Assembly: GCA_900073065.1 (NCBI GenBank)
Contig: FJOG01000002.1
Span: 1,120,652 to 1,184,651 of the forward strand
Length of the DNA: 64,000 nucleotides
Source: Phialocephala subalpina
Lineage: Eukaryota > Ascomycota > Leotiomycetes > Helotiales > Mollisiaceae
Reading direction: 5' to 3'
The translations under genes were made by a program, and so were the position numbers. The notes beneath the pieces were generated by a model that saw nothing but the letters and a program-made list of their open reading frames with translations, was not told where the DNA came from and searched no databases. Positions 10,400 to 21,628 of this stretch are shown here, in pieces; position 1 is the first letter of the stretch, and each line of letters starts with the position of its first letter.

Positions 10400-13366
10400 A
10401 TGAGCAGACGCGCTGCGAACGAGAGACGTACTGCGTCAGCAGTCCCTCTCCACATGGCGAGTGACAACCGTCAAGTAAGATCCACCGATTCGCAAGAATC
10501 GATCAAGACTCAGGTTCCCCTCCCCTACCACTTGCCCGAGACTTATGTCCAGAACAACGGGTACTTCGAGACACCTGAGCTTGCTTCCCAAGGTACCTTC
10601 GAGTCCTTCAACTCTGCCGCTGACGGTAGATCGAACTCCATGTCTCTCAACCCCAACTCTGCGCCTTACTTCCCTCCCCCAACTCTCAACTACCCTCCTG
10701 TCCCAATCGACAACGGTTACGGTGGTCCTCGACCTTCAATGAGCATGTATCCGATTCCAGAGCAAAACCAATACTACGGCGCAAACAGCTACAATCAAGG
10801 CGGTCCTGTTGGATCTCCAGAGATGGGTAGCGCTCAGTTTCAGCCTCCATATGGCGCTCGTCTTGCAGGTCCTTATGGCGATTACGCTGGCAACCCTTAT
10901 CAACCTCAAGATCACGCCATGTATCATCAAATCTCTCTCCAATACCAGCAAGGAGCCGGAATCACCTCTCCAACCATGAGCAACTCCTCAGCTTATAGTT
11001 ACGCCATCCCTCCGAACGACAGTTACACCACCATGTCTTACGGTCCTCCCCAAGGTGGTCGCAACTCGATCTCATACCCTCCAACTCATGGCTATGTTCC
11101 ACAAGGCCGAAGCCAAAGCGCTGGCTGGAGTCAAGAATACAATCAATATGGCGGTCCGCAAGCTCAACCAGCATATGTTCTTCCATCCAACATCAATCGT
11201 GGCAAGCCTGCCGTCAAGTACCCACGTGAGCGTCAAAACAACAATCGTGCTGCTACTTATGGTGGTGGCTCAGGCGCAAACATCAAGCACAAGGGTGGAC
11301 AATCCTACTACGGCGGTGGTCCTGTCCTTCCCCCAGCACGATCACCTTCAAAGGGAAGAAACGGTCGTGAGAGCCCAACAAAGAACATGAAGGCTGCACA
11401 GGCTTTGGCTGCAAAGGCTCTGGCTGAAGCTTCGCAAACTTCCTCATCCCATGAATACCAGAGTCAGTCTGGCAGTCAACCCGCTTCTCAAACCCTCTCC
11501 CAGGTTGCAAGCGAAGACGAGCCGAAGTCCGAGTACGATGTTGGCTCCCCAACTCCAGCTGCTAAGGTCCGCAACAAGGTTGAGTTTGCATCTGAGACTC
11601 GTCAACCTCGCCACTCGCAAACACCAACTCTTCGATCTCGTCGTGGCCAGAGCATCGCTGGAGCCGCTACTGATCCTGCCCGCAAGACCACCGAGTGGCT
11701 CGAGAAGATCCAGGATCGAGCTCCACCACCAAAGATGATGGATATCCTCGAGAACGCTCTCAGCGGCGGTAGCCATGAAGTCAGCAAATTGGGTCGCATC
11801 AACGAGAACGATCCCTTCACTGGCCCCCCTCGATCTACCCGTCGTGGTACTGTTGCTGCCCCATTGCTCGACAATCCATTCGGCCCTCACCAATTAGTCG
11901 TTCGAGCTGGTGCCAATAACTCAAACATGAGCGGAAATCTTCGTGCATTGACCGATGGTGGTAGAATGAAGCCAACTGTCGACCAGGCTCTTGACACCCG
12001 AAATCTGCCATTCGTTGAGTACTGCAGAAATGCCAAGGTTGATCAATGGGGAGTTGTCAAGATCAGAAACGTAAGTAGGATCCTTTCATGAAGATGCTTT
12101 CAACTAACATCTTCCAGATTCCATACTCTTGCAACCGCCCTGAGGTTCTTGCCTTCCTTGGTCGCAATGCCCGTATCATCAGTGAGCAGGATTACGAGCC
12201 GGTTCATATTGTCATGGAGCGTGTCACAAGCAAGACTCTTGACTGCTTCGTTGAGTTCATTAACTTCGGTGAGGCCGTTGCTGCTGTCCAACGTTTCGAG
12301 CAAAACAGAACTGGAGGTAGGGGTGGTCGTCTTGGTCAACGACACGTTGAGATGGAGTTGTCCAGCCAATCTCAGCTCATGTATGAGTTGTTCCCCAAGG
12401 CCAAGAATGTTGAGTGGCGAAACGAGGGTCAATTGCCAATCGTCCATGACACTGATCCAAATGACAAGTACAACTCGGGTTTCCAGGGTTTCCTCAGCAA
12501 GGAGGAATTGGTGATGTTGACCAAGCATGTAGAGTGCCCACAACGAGTAAGCTTTTCCCACCACAGGTTGAGTTCCATCTAACATTTGCAGTCTCCATTC
12601 TCCAAGGAGTGCCCCCAGCGCCCATTCGAATGCTTGATCAGCACTTTGCTCAAGGTAAGTCTTCTTCACGTCTCCAACTCTTCTGTCTCTTGATCGATTC
12701 AAGCTAACCATCTGCAGTATCCATGGTATATGGTTGACTACATCACCATCGAGGACCGTGACCTTCTCTTCGAGGCTACTATCAAGCTGCTTGAGCTCCT
12801 CCGTGATCGTCTCGATGGTACCCGTGATAGCAACACCGAGATGGACATCAACATCACCCCGATGCTGTACAAGCGATGCTGGCGTGCCGCTCTGAAGTGC
12901 CCTGGCTTCTCTCCTACCATGAAGGATGAGGTCGTCTTCAAGCTCCACATCGACGAGATGATTGCTCAAGAGATGGGCGTTCCCATGTTCGCTGCTGATT
13001 ACAAGTATCTCTGGACCATCGGCAACAAGCCTGGTATGCCTCATGATATGATGCTGGTAAGTTCCCTTCTCTGACTTCCGTGAACAATGTCGAGGGTAAG
13101 AATTGATGCTAACTCGTCGGTAGTGGTATGCTGCCATCATCCGTGAGCACACCTCCAAGAAGGAGCGTCTCTCTCTCGCCGAGAAGGCTGCCAAGGGTGA
13201 AGGAGATCAGACTGAGAAGCTCTTTGGAGACCTCCACAAGTACTTCGGCCATCCCAAGGACACGAAGGTCTTCAAGCACTTGACTCTTGCTCAAGTTGCT
13301 GTCAATGAGTGGGCTGGATTCGAGACTGTTTTGCGCGAAGCTCTGACTCCGGCTTTGGAGGCATAA
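10400..13366 (+). CDS. RNA-binding protein with one RRM and a long disordered Gln/Pro/Tyr-rich N-terminus
   Basis: Five exons: 10400-12070, 12118-12546, 12592-12654, 12718-13056 and 13124-13366 (914 aa). Residues about 1-550 are low complexity (Pro, Gln, Gly, Tyr, Ser), like many P-body or stress-granule proteins. An RRM spans about residues 545-645, entering as GVVKIRNIPYSCNRPEVLAF with an RNP1-like strand DCFVEFINFGEAV. A helical C-terminal domain of about 250 residues follows and seems specific to this fungal family. Introns are 47, 45, 63 and 67 bp and all keep frame. The frame stays open upstream to 10076, but ATG 10400 (MSRRAANERR) is preferred. Predicted role: cytoplasmic or nuclear mRNA binding; the target is unknown. 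Confidence 0.8.
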
Positions 13367-14654
13367 TCGCTGTCGACTCTTCTACCCTTTCCACCACTCA
13401 TCTTTCTTTCCAACCCGTCATCGTCTTGCAACAGCGTCTGCGTCTACACTCCTTGCGAAAGGTCTCAATGCGAACTGCTTACTCGACTTCGACTTTCCTT
13501 GGCATTCAGTTGCTGAGGGCTTTTTCGAGTTGCCAGACAGCGGATTTGGATTGCTTCTTCCGAGGCGTCCTGGTATCTGCGTATGACTGGAACTGACTGT
13601 GTTTCTCTGATTCACAGAACTGTTTTTTCCTTGATTTGATGATTTTGATTTCCTATGACGATTCATGACGCAGCATATTTATGGTGTTATCGGCGTGGTT
13701 GCTTTGACTGGTTTCTGCCCTGAAGCCAATGGGGCGTCTCTTTTTTCTGATGCGATACAAAAATGGGAGCGGCATGTTTGTTGATGGGGAAGTTTCATGC
13801 TGCATACCGGAAAATGATGATTACCGAATGGGAGCGGCATGTATTTGGCGGGAGGAGTTTCATGCTGCATACCAGATGATGATTGACCAGGAGTTTATGG
13901 CTGCATGACTTCTTTATGAAGATCTGAAGACATGCTTCCGAGCCTTATGAAAGTACAAATCAATAAAAGCCATTGATTTTAACAGCGTGTATCGATGCAT
14001 CGTGATGACAAATGATCGAATAATAGAAGCAACAAGCAGGAGCGGGTGCTCCAAATTCTCAAGTGAACCATTGAAAGGCCGAAGAACTCCTAAGGAAATA
14101 ATCGAAAGTCGTCAAATAATGTCGATTCCAACAATTCCTTCTATGAGAAGAAGGTCCTGGGAGTGAAACGAATTGATACCGGACATGGTGAAAGAGTTAG
14201 GCTCGGCTCGAGCTGGCTGCTGGTGAGGTCAAGTTATCAGCACTCTGAATAGCCTTAAGGTCGTATTTGTGAAGACTGTAAGAGATATGGAGGTTGTTGC
14301 AGCTCCAAGCGATACAATTTTTGATGGAATTGAGCGTTCATTGCTGATGCTGGAATTCGATGCAAGTGAAGAAAGAAGAGGAGAGATGAAGACCACAGAG
14401 GTCGTGACTCTGCACGGACCACGCACCAAACCGTTTTGGTGAGCACTTCCTAAATGAGACACCATCTAACCAATTTTCAAGAGAATTTGGAACCGCGAAG
14501 AATATCTTGAGGAATCTTGGATACAAAAAAATTACTCTAACAATTCTAACAATACACTACCTTCTTCTCACGTTACCTCCAGCAAAGATTCTTGAGTTTC
14601 TGGTACTTTGGTGTGTCGCTTTTTTGCCTTACATTTTCAACCTCAAGCACGAGC
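13367..14654. other. Intergenic with a short tandem repeat
   Basis: 3' flank of the RRM gene and 5' flank of the TYW3 gene. The only clear structure is a 65-bp tandem repeat near 13762-13890. I see no coding frame I would support. Confidence 0.5.
13762..13895. repeat. 65-bp direct tandem repeat, about two copies
   Basis: The block AATGGGAGCGGCATGT followed by an AGTTTCATGCTGCATACC-type block occurs at 13762 and again at 13827, exactly 65 bases apart. A weak partial third copy (gagtttatggctgcat) follows near 13890. It lies about 400 bp beyond the stop of the RRM gene, so it may be in the 3' UTR or just beyond. Confidence 0.75.
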
Positions 14655-15857
14655 ATGGCGTCCTCACTTCCACCCTCCTTTATCGCAAAGAAGCGAAGAA
14701 TACTGGAACAGCTTTCTATACCGGTAGCTGAGTATGATGATTTATCCCCGAAAGGATCAGTAGACGAAGGGATCCGAGAACTGATCGATGAGATCAATGT
14801 ACGTCCTTAGACCCATTTTGATTTGCTGCATTTTTGTTCTGCTAAGTCTTCTCTTTTACATCGGAGACTCGGAGCTAAAAGATGTCTCTTATTCTAAAAC
14901 AAAAGGAAAAGCGCAAACGTTCGTTTGAGGACAGGATCTTGAGACAGCTCTCAAATCCGGACCTCTTCGGTTAAAACCTGATTTTCATTATACTAATTCG
15001 ATGTAGGCGATCGAAGGTTGTGTCACTACTAGTTCTTGTGCTGGACGGGTTAGTGTTTTCTTAGAGGGGAAACGGAAAACTTCTGCACAATCAGATGAGG
15101 AGGAGATAGAAGGGGAGTTGGAAGGAAGAGAAAAGAGTGCAGGTGTAGGAGGAAAAGGAGGAGGTGGAAGATGGCTGTTCGTTTCTCACGATCCAGTCAA
15201 GAAAGACGAGGGACAGAACTGGATTGAAGTCTTGGGTATGAAGAGTGGAGATGTTGAGACTTTACAAAATCAGATGGGAGATGTGATGGAGAGGAGGTTG
15301 ATTCATTTCAAGTTTGAGCCCATGGTGAGTATTCCTCCTCAAAATCTTAAACGATTGATTTTAACATCCCACAGATTCTTCACGTCTTGACAGCATCACT
15401 TACACATGCACAAAAGGTCCTCTCGGCTGCCCTCCAAGCCGGCTTCCGAGAATCTGGAGCTTTGAACCTCATTCCCTCTGGAGCAGAACCGGCAACGCCT
15501 ATGGTAGGAATTCGTACCATGGGTCTAACCCTCGAGTCTGTGATTGGATTCGAGAGAGATGGGGAGGAGATCTGTATTATTCCCGAATGGCAGCTACGGA
15601 ATCTGGTTGAAGTGTCAAATCAACGGTTTGTTGAGAATACGAAGAGGATTGAAAGATTCAGAAGCTTGTTGAAGGAGATGGATGGCGGGGTTGCTAAGAA
15701 GCAAGGAGAGAACGGAGATTGGGAGGATGCACAGGCTAGGAAGGAACGGAAGCGTGCTGAGGGGTTAGAGAGAGCGAGGGCTTTGAAGGAGAATCAAACC
15801 TCTAGTCAAGCTTCTGAAGAGCTGCTTGACATAGGCATCCTAGAGCAGAATTTATGA
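14655..15857 (+). CDS. tRNA wybutosine-synthesising protein 3 (TYW3-like methyltransferase)
   Basis: Three exons: 14655-14798, 15007-15324 and 15375-15857 (314 aa); introns 208 and 50 bp. The protein opens with a helical segment (FIAKKRRILEQL) and then the family hallmark EGCVTTSSCAGR and VSVFLEGK, at about residues 50-75. The central ARRWLFVSHDP-like strand (here GGGRWLFVSHDPVK) and MVGIRTMGLTLESV near residue 195 also fit. TYW3 methylates N4 of the wybutosine intermediate at position 37 of tRNA-Phe. A low-complexity Gly/Lys/Glu insert separates the first two blocks. The C-terminus is charged. It converges on the MIC19 gene with 134 bp between stop codons. Confidence 0.88.
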
Positions 15858-15991
15858 CACTTCTCTCTTCACTTCACGTATACATCCCCTAACCGCATCG
15901 TGAATTCACAACCCATCCATGCAATCCATCTATTGCAATACACATATTCTACACTGCATTATGCCCTTCCCATCCCTCACCCTCTCTGTCT

Positions 15992-16617
15992 TTATCTAAC
16001 AACCTTCTCCACCCACGTCCCCTCCAACCTCCTAACCTCCTGCTTAAACGTCTCAACCTCCTTCCAACAATCCAGTGGTCTCCTATCATTATCCCTCAAA
16101 CACTTAACCACCGCTCCCTTCGCGTTCTCAATCCTCTCATCTATATCCGACAACTTTTTTCTCTGCTCCAATTTCTTCCTTAATTGTTGGACATCATTCT
16201 GGACTGCTTCTCTGCCTAGTTCGCGAAGATGATCTCCTTCGGATTTCGGGGAGGAGGGTTTTTGGGATTCTTCGGAGGAGAGTCTGGATTGTAGGTCGGC
16301 GAAGTCTTTGCTTGCACGGTCTTGGAGGGCGCGAAGTTCTTCGGCGACGCGGGATTGGATGTGGAGTTCGAGCTGTTTGGAGCGGGTTGAGTCGGACTGT
16401 TTCCTATCATCAGCATTCTCCCCTCTTTTGAAAATGTGAGAAACGTACCTCCGGACTTGATTGTAAAGAGTCAACAAGACCTTGTGAAAATCGGACGGGC
16501 GTTTCCCTGGTTTGTTGTCAGTATGATTGGGGATTTGGAAGAGAGGTTGGGAAGAGCATACGCTGTCCAGACTTGTGATTTGGGGGTAGAGTCTGGTTTG
16601 GAAGAGCCGGAACCCAT
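15992..16617 (-). CDS. MICOS complex subunit Mic19 (CHCH-domain, N-myristoylated type)
   Basis: Three exons on the minus strand: 16562-16617, 16449-16506 and 15992-16396 (172 aa), with introns of 55 and 52 bp. The start MGSGSSKP gives Gly2 for N-myristoylation, as in fungal Mic19. The spliced N-terminus reads ETPVRFSQGLVDSLQ, a typical Mic19 block, followed by STRSKQLELHIQSRVAEEL, a long coiled coil (about 60-130) and the C-terminal CHCH-like segment VVKCLRDNDRRPLDCWKEV with its Cys pair. The protein acts at mitochondrial crista junctions in the inner-membrane MICOS complex. A longer unspliced frame reaches upstream to 16846, but it reads through both introns and gives an atypical N-terminus. 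Confidence 0.92.
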
Positions 16618-18861
16618 TTTGAGAGCTTGTTGGTGGTTCAATGGCTGTGGAGAGGCTTCTGGGTGAGAGCTTCGAGAATTTGGTGAAGTCGCGATCGGCT
16701 CCGAGAGTTGGCTCGGTCGAAAGATGTTCCACTTCCGAATGTCCAAATTCCCAAGATGTCACGGACTTCTGACTTCTGTCGCGAAAGGGTTTGAAAAAGT
16801 TTATCTTTTCGTTTTCATCGTGTACTCTGTTGCTTGCTTGATACAAGTGCTAAATCCGAATGTACACTTACCTTTGGGTACTTTAATGGCATTGCGAGCT
16901 TGCAGCCTGAGGCACTGACACCTCCAAGCCGGCCTCCAAGTTTTCTTTGTGAGTTTTGAACTTCTGAAGCCATTCATCCGAGCATTCAAAATTCCAACGA
17001 ATTTTCGAGCTTTTTGGGACGTAATCTTTCCTTGAGATATCCATCTTGATGAGCCATTCCCACTTGCAGCCTCAAATATTTGGCTTTCCGGGTGGTCTCC
17101 GCTTTGAAGTCTTTCCCAAATCCCAAGAGATAAGAGACGGCTTCAAATTCCCATGCCAACTCCCCTCATTAGCACATGCTAATGCAAAGCTTGGCCTCTG
17201 CTCTTGGAACCTCCTTCATCAAAGGCCCTAAGCCCCCATGTTCATCACCTGTCCTTGGAAAGTATCTACGCCATCTAACCTATCCCACCTGAGAAATCAA
17301 CACATGCGGCCTCAAAGCTTGGCTCTCTTGAGATTTCTGCTTCGGGAAGTCTTCTCATCAAAAAAGTCCCCAAGCTTCTTGGAACATCCCTCCTGTCATC
17401 TTCGATATACCCATGTAGAGTACTTGTTTCGAAACTTCTTGGCGCGCTGGGCTGAACGCGGAATCCGAGAAACATCATCACACAAATCGTCAGACAGATC
17501 AGGCAAAGAGAGGCAGTATCAGCACATGTAGTTGTTGACAAACACAAGCAATTGGGTAGGACCTTACCCGGGCATCTACTTGCAACCCGTCACCTCGTTA
17601 CCCCTACAGTGAAATCTCGTGATGGTACCGAAGTCACTACAGCCTATCAGAACTGCTTCATGTTTGTCGCCCCTGAAAGGGTCCAGCCGGTTTCAAACTT
17701 TGCACCAGTCATATTTCAGATGACCGTCTGCGCCAAGCTCATCCGAAAAAACTCCACCAGGAACAACGACGACCCTTCTTCCAACCAACATCGTCAGGGG
17801 CGACTTCCTTCACGCTGGGAAGTAACCCACTTGCCCTATTCAGCTGCGGTGAGCCTCCATGGCCACACTTTGACATGTCCGCTGGCCTGGTCTGCCTCGA
17901 AGCGACCCATTCGATAGGCCCAGGATGTTTCCCACAGATAAACCCCGCCGCTGATGGTCCAGCCGCGAATGCGCGCAGGTCTTGCCCAAGGGGCTGGAGG
18001 CTGCAGGTGCCAGATGCGAGGAGTACGACGTAGCTTCGAATTTTTGTGACCGTCAAACGAAGTTTCTTCTTCTCTCTTGATTTATTATCCTCACCTTCGC
18101 TCGTTATTTGTGCTCGTTGGGAGTCAAGAGTTGTGGTGTTCTCGATGTCGTTTGCTCGCTCATAGATTCGAAGCCGAAATTTCTTTCATTCACATTCACC
18201 ACCATCTGCTGCGCAGTCACCTAGAATCATAGATCTCCTTCCAGGATACCCAGATACGCACGTACATTCTCGAACCATTTCCCAGGGGAAATCATAAAGA
18301 CCACACCAAGCATTCGGAGCTCATCCGAGTTCGCGTGGCTCGACGTTGCCAACCCCCACCCGATCTTCAGATAGAGTACCGCAATTCACTTTTGCCCCAC
18401 AAGCAAAATCACATTCATTGACCGCAATCCAAAAACGTCAAAGCATACTACAACATAAAGTCCCGGTGACGATCCCTTTCTTGACGCAGCGGACAAAGCC
18501 AATTGTTTCGATCCTGTCCTGGAGACAATACGTTCATTGATACATTCGTTTCTCAAGACGATACGACTCTCTTTTGACTCCAGACAACGCATTCAGGACA
18601 ATGCCATTTATTCACAACTTCGATTCTTTGTTCTTCAATCGAAACGAACAATAGTACAAAAAGTTTGAATCACATTGTTATTCCACGAGGAATCTTGAAG
18701 GTAGTTAAACTTCCGACCTTCCCCACCACTCCTCAATATTCCATATCTTCACCTTCGATTCTTCCAGAAGCAGGCTTCTAACACAGGCATACAGATCTAC
18801 ACACTCTTTTACGCATATCTCGAGTGCCTGCATACCGCAACGAAACATTCCAACAAGTACG
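16618..18861. other. 2.2-kb intergenic region, degenerate repeats and ferric reductase promoter
   Basis: About 16,850-17,480 contains diverged repeated words (gcagcctcaaatatttggc near 17068, gcggcctcaaagcttggct near 17307). The rest is probably promoter and long 5' UTR of the ferric reductase; pyrimidine/CA-rich sequence precedes the ATG. One AGATAA core (17937-17942) could bind a GATA factor such as the iron repressor SreA, but a single core is weak evidence. A 121-codon frame at 17552-17917 has no recognisable domain. Confidence 0.45.
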
Positions 18862-20721
18862 ATGCACTCTCACCACCTCAGACATCGCGATATACTGGCG
18901 GCAACTCCTGTCCTTACCCGCGCAGAGACACCATTTAACGCGTCAGCAACCTACAATGATACCAACCCGAATCCCACGATCGCGGACTTCGCAACCGCCC
19001 TCAATGGCGTCAACCAGCCCCTCAACAATCTCTTCAAAGTCATCTTATGGTGGAGTTTGGGCGTGCTGGCCATGCTTGTCCTTTTCATAAGATTGATCCA
19101 GAGGGTGAAAGCGCACACGAGACATATGGCAGCAATGGGGCGGGATACACAGACATACTGGGCGAAGAACCGGTGGAATTGGTGGAAGTTTAAGAAGCAT
19201 CTTCTGTATGCTCCTCTGGGCTCGAAACGACACAATCGAGAGTTCAAACTCTCCACGGCCGTGAATATGGGGACCTTGCCGTCGAGGTTCCACTTCATCC
19301 TCATCTCGCTTTACTGCTTGAGCAATATCGGGTACTGTGTTGCGCTGAATTACTGGCGAGACAACAAGTATTCCGTCATTGCCGAGCTGCGCGGTCGATC
19401 AGGAGTACTAGCTGTGATCAACATGATAGCTTTGGTTCTCCTAGCTGGTCGCAACAACCCCTTGATCTGGCTTCTGCAGATCAGCTTCGACACATACAAC
19501 CTTCTTCACAGATGGATGGGACGGATGGTGGTTCTGGAGTCTGTGGTTCACACTTTGTGCTGGGCCTATGTGAAGTACGAAGCGACCGGCTTCAAGGGAG
19601 TCTTCAACCAACTTGGGACCGATCCATTCGCATACTGGGGTATGCTTGGGATAGCTGCAATGGTCATCATCTTCATCACGGCATTCTCCCCGGTCCGCCA
19701 CGCCTTCTATGAAACCTTCCTCGACATCCATATCATTATGGCTACCCTTTCTCTAGTCGGTATCTGGCTTCATTGCGAGGTCGCCCACCTCCCACAGTTG
19801 CCATACGTGAAAGTCATCTGCGTTCTCTGGATCTATGATCGCGTTGCACGCATGTACCAGATCCTTCAAAAGAATTACTCCCGCAAAGGATGGACCACCG
19901 CCACGGTCGAGGCTCTTCCAGGCGAGGCCTGCCGAGTCACCATGCACCTCCCAAAGAAAGTCAACATCGATCCCGGAAGCCACGCCTACATTCGAATCGC
20001 TAACGTCAACGCTTGGGAATCGCACCCATTTTCCATCGCCTGGGTACAACACAGACCTGTCCTCCCCAGCTTACCAATTACGGAGAAGCAAGGTCACGTC
20101 AAACTCAGGGATGAGGATGAAGTCACAGAAGTCTCTTTCGTGATTCAAGCGCAAACTGGCTTCACAAGGAAATTATTCAACAAAGCCAGTCAGTGCAGCA
20201 CACGCAGCATGAGAGTCAAAGCCGCGATGGAAGGACCCTACGGTGGACACCACTCTCTCGACTCATACGGCCACGCCGTTCTCTTTGCCGGAGCCAGCGG
20301 AATCACTCACCAAATCCCCTACGTCCGACATCTCATCGAAGGTTTCCACGAAGGCACCGTCGCGACAAGGAAAATTGTGCTCGTCTGGATCGTTCGAGAC
20401 TCTGAGCAATTGGAGTGGGTACGACCTTGGATGGACACAGTCCTCAAGATGCAAGGACGAAGAGAATGTCTCAACATCAAACTGTTCATCACACGACCCA
20501 AGAATCCTCGCGAAATCGTATCTCCAAGCACAACTGTTCAAATGCACCCCGGCCGACCGAATGTGAAACTCATTCTCCAGAACGAGGTCAGGCAGCAATG
20601 TGGTGCTATGTGCGTCACAGTCTGTGGACCTGGTGGACTGGCAGACAATATTCGTGAAGCAGTTCGTGACGAGCAGAAGAACGGGATGGTGGATTTCATT
20701 GAGGAGTCGTTTACGTGGTGA
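18862..20721 (+). CDS. Ferric/cupric reductase transmembrane component (FRE family, FAD/NADPH)
   Basis: Single exon of 619 aa. It has an N-terminal membrane segment (about 58-78), then a ferric-reductase-like core of about six membrane spans. Two haem-ligand pairs are visible, each His-X13-His: His216/His230 and His290/His304. The FAD-binding motif is HPFSIAW (388-394). The nucleotide-binding domain follows, with VLFAGASGITHQIPYV near 475 and the C-terminal CGPGGLADNIREAV. The enzyme moves electrons from NADPH through FAD and two b-type haems to extracellular Fe(III) or Cu(II) at the plasma membrane, feeding high-affinity metal uptake. Length and motif order are normal for the family. No ferroxidase, permease or siderophore gene lies beside it in this window. 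Confidence 0.93.
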   Translation: MHSHHLRHRDILAATPVLTRAETPFNASATYNDTNPNPTIADFATALNGVNQPLNNLFKVILWWSLGVLAMLVLFIRLIQRVKAHTRHMAAMGRDTQTYWAKNRWNWWKFKKHLLYAPLGSKRHNREFKLSTAVNMGTLPSRFHFILISLYCLSNIGYCVALNYWRDNKYSVIAELRGRSGVLAVINMIALVLLAGRNNPLIWLLQISFDTYNLLHRWMGRMVVLESVVHTLCWAYVKYEATGFKGVFNQLGTDPFAYWGMLGIAAMVIIFITAFSPVRHAFYETFLDIHIIMATLSLVGIWLHCEVAHLPQLPYVKVICVLWIYDRVARMYQILQKNYSRKGWTTATVEALPGEACRVTMHLPKKVNIDPGSHAYIRIANVNAWESHPFSIAWVQHRPVLPSLPITEKQGHVKLRDEDEVTEVSFVIQAQTGFTRKLFNKASQCSTRSMRVKAAMEGPYGGHHSLDSYGHAVLFAGASGITHQIPYVRHLIEGFHEGTVATRKIVLVWIVRDSEQLEWVRPWMDTVLKMQGRRECLNIKLFITRPKNPREIVSPSTTVQMHPGRPNVKLILQNEVRQQCGAMCVTVCGPGGLADNIREAVRDEQKNGMVDFIEESFTW

Positions 20722-21628
20722 GAGATTTTAAGGAGTTGGTATTCAGGGCCAGGCGCGTCGCTTCAAGATTGAAGAGAGATGGATGAATTCATGCACATAT
20801 TTGAGCGGGTTTAAAGACAGTAACGTTTTGTATATACTTTTACAACTTGTACTTGTACATAGATTATTTCACAAATCACAGATGGATAGACATCTAGTCT
20901 CGGTTTCACCACCATCATTTGCTCATTTGCCCTTTTGGGTATCCCACATGCTTTACTCTTTTTGTGATTCCGGGCCTTTGGGACTGGTTGTTTGCATTGA
21001 TGATCTGCAGCCAGGCACGTGGAAAAGGTTCGTCCCGATGCTGGCTCCAATCAACAGGTGTTACCAAAATGCAGACAGCTTGTTTTGGGATGAAAATCGG
21101 AAACAATGCTCCTATCCTGGGACCGTGCAGGTACTGGTGCAGGAGAGTAGTCTGGTCCCTCAAATCGGAACAGAGGCTGTTGATGTCGAAGTCGGTAGTG
21201 GGGTAGACGAATGAATACTACTCCAATTATATAAAGATGGTACCATTTACCACAAGAAGAAACTTTATCCACCATGAAATAAATTTCGGTGAATTGCCAG
21301 CTCAAAGACAACTCGCCGGCAGTAACTGCGCCCTTCGTGTTTTGACGGCAGCAGCGGCAAGGGTCTCCCCTCCTTTCGCCTGCAAAAAGACGCCATTGTG
21401 CGGGGCGGCGAATCGAAGATAATTTTTGGGTGACTCAAGAGTACAAACACAATTTTACAACTCACACGTTACAAAAGAACACAAAGAACACGAATCAAAC
21501 GATCTACCTCTTAAATTCCCTGAAGCCTCGAAGAGCACGGGAGTTGAGCAATCACTTTTGCAATTGTTTGCTAGTCTGATTTTCGTTTGTAACCTGTGGA
21601 GAAATTCCTTTTGATCGACCCCGCCATC
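20722..21628. other. Intergenic
   Basis: 3' UTR of the ferric reductase and 5' flank of the 2-isopropylmalate synthase gene. A 143-codon plus frame (20783-21214) overlaps several minus frames of similar length and shows no domain, so I treat all as chance. I saw no CCGG-N2-CCGG Leu3-type site. Confidence 0.45.

Noticed and set aside
15992..16846. 284-codon single-exon model for MIC19
   Set aside because: It translates two introns and loses the myristoylation site; the three-exon model matches the family end to end.
17552..17917. 121-codon plus-strand frame upstream of the ferric reductase
   Set aside because: No domain, no promoter or splice signals, and similar antisense frames overlap it.
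20783..21214. 143-codon plus-strand frame after the ferric reductase
   Set aside because: It starts about 60 bp after the reductase stop, likely within its 3' UTR, has no domain and overlaps comparable antisense frames.
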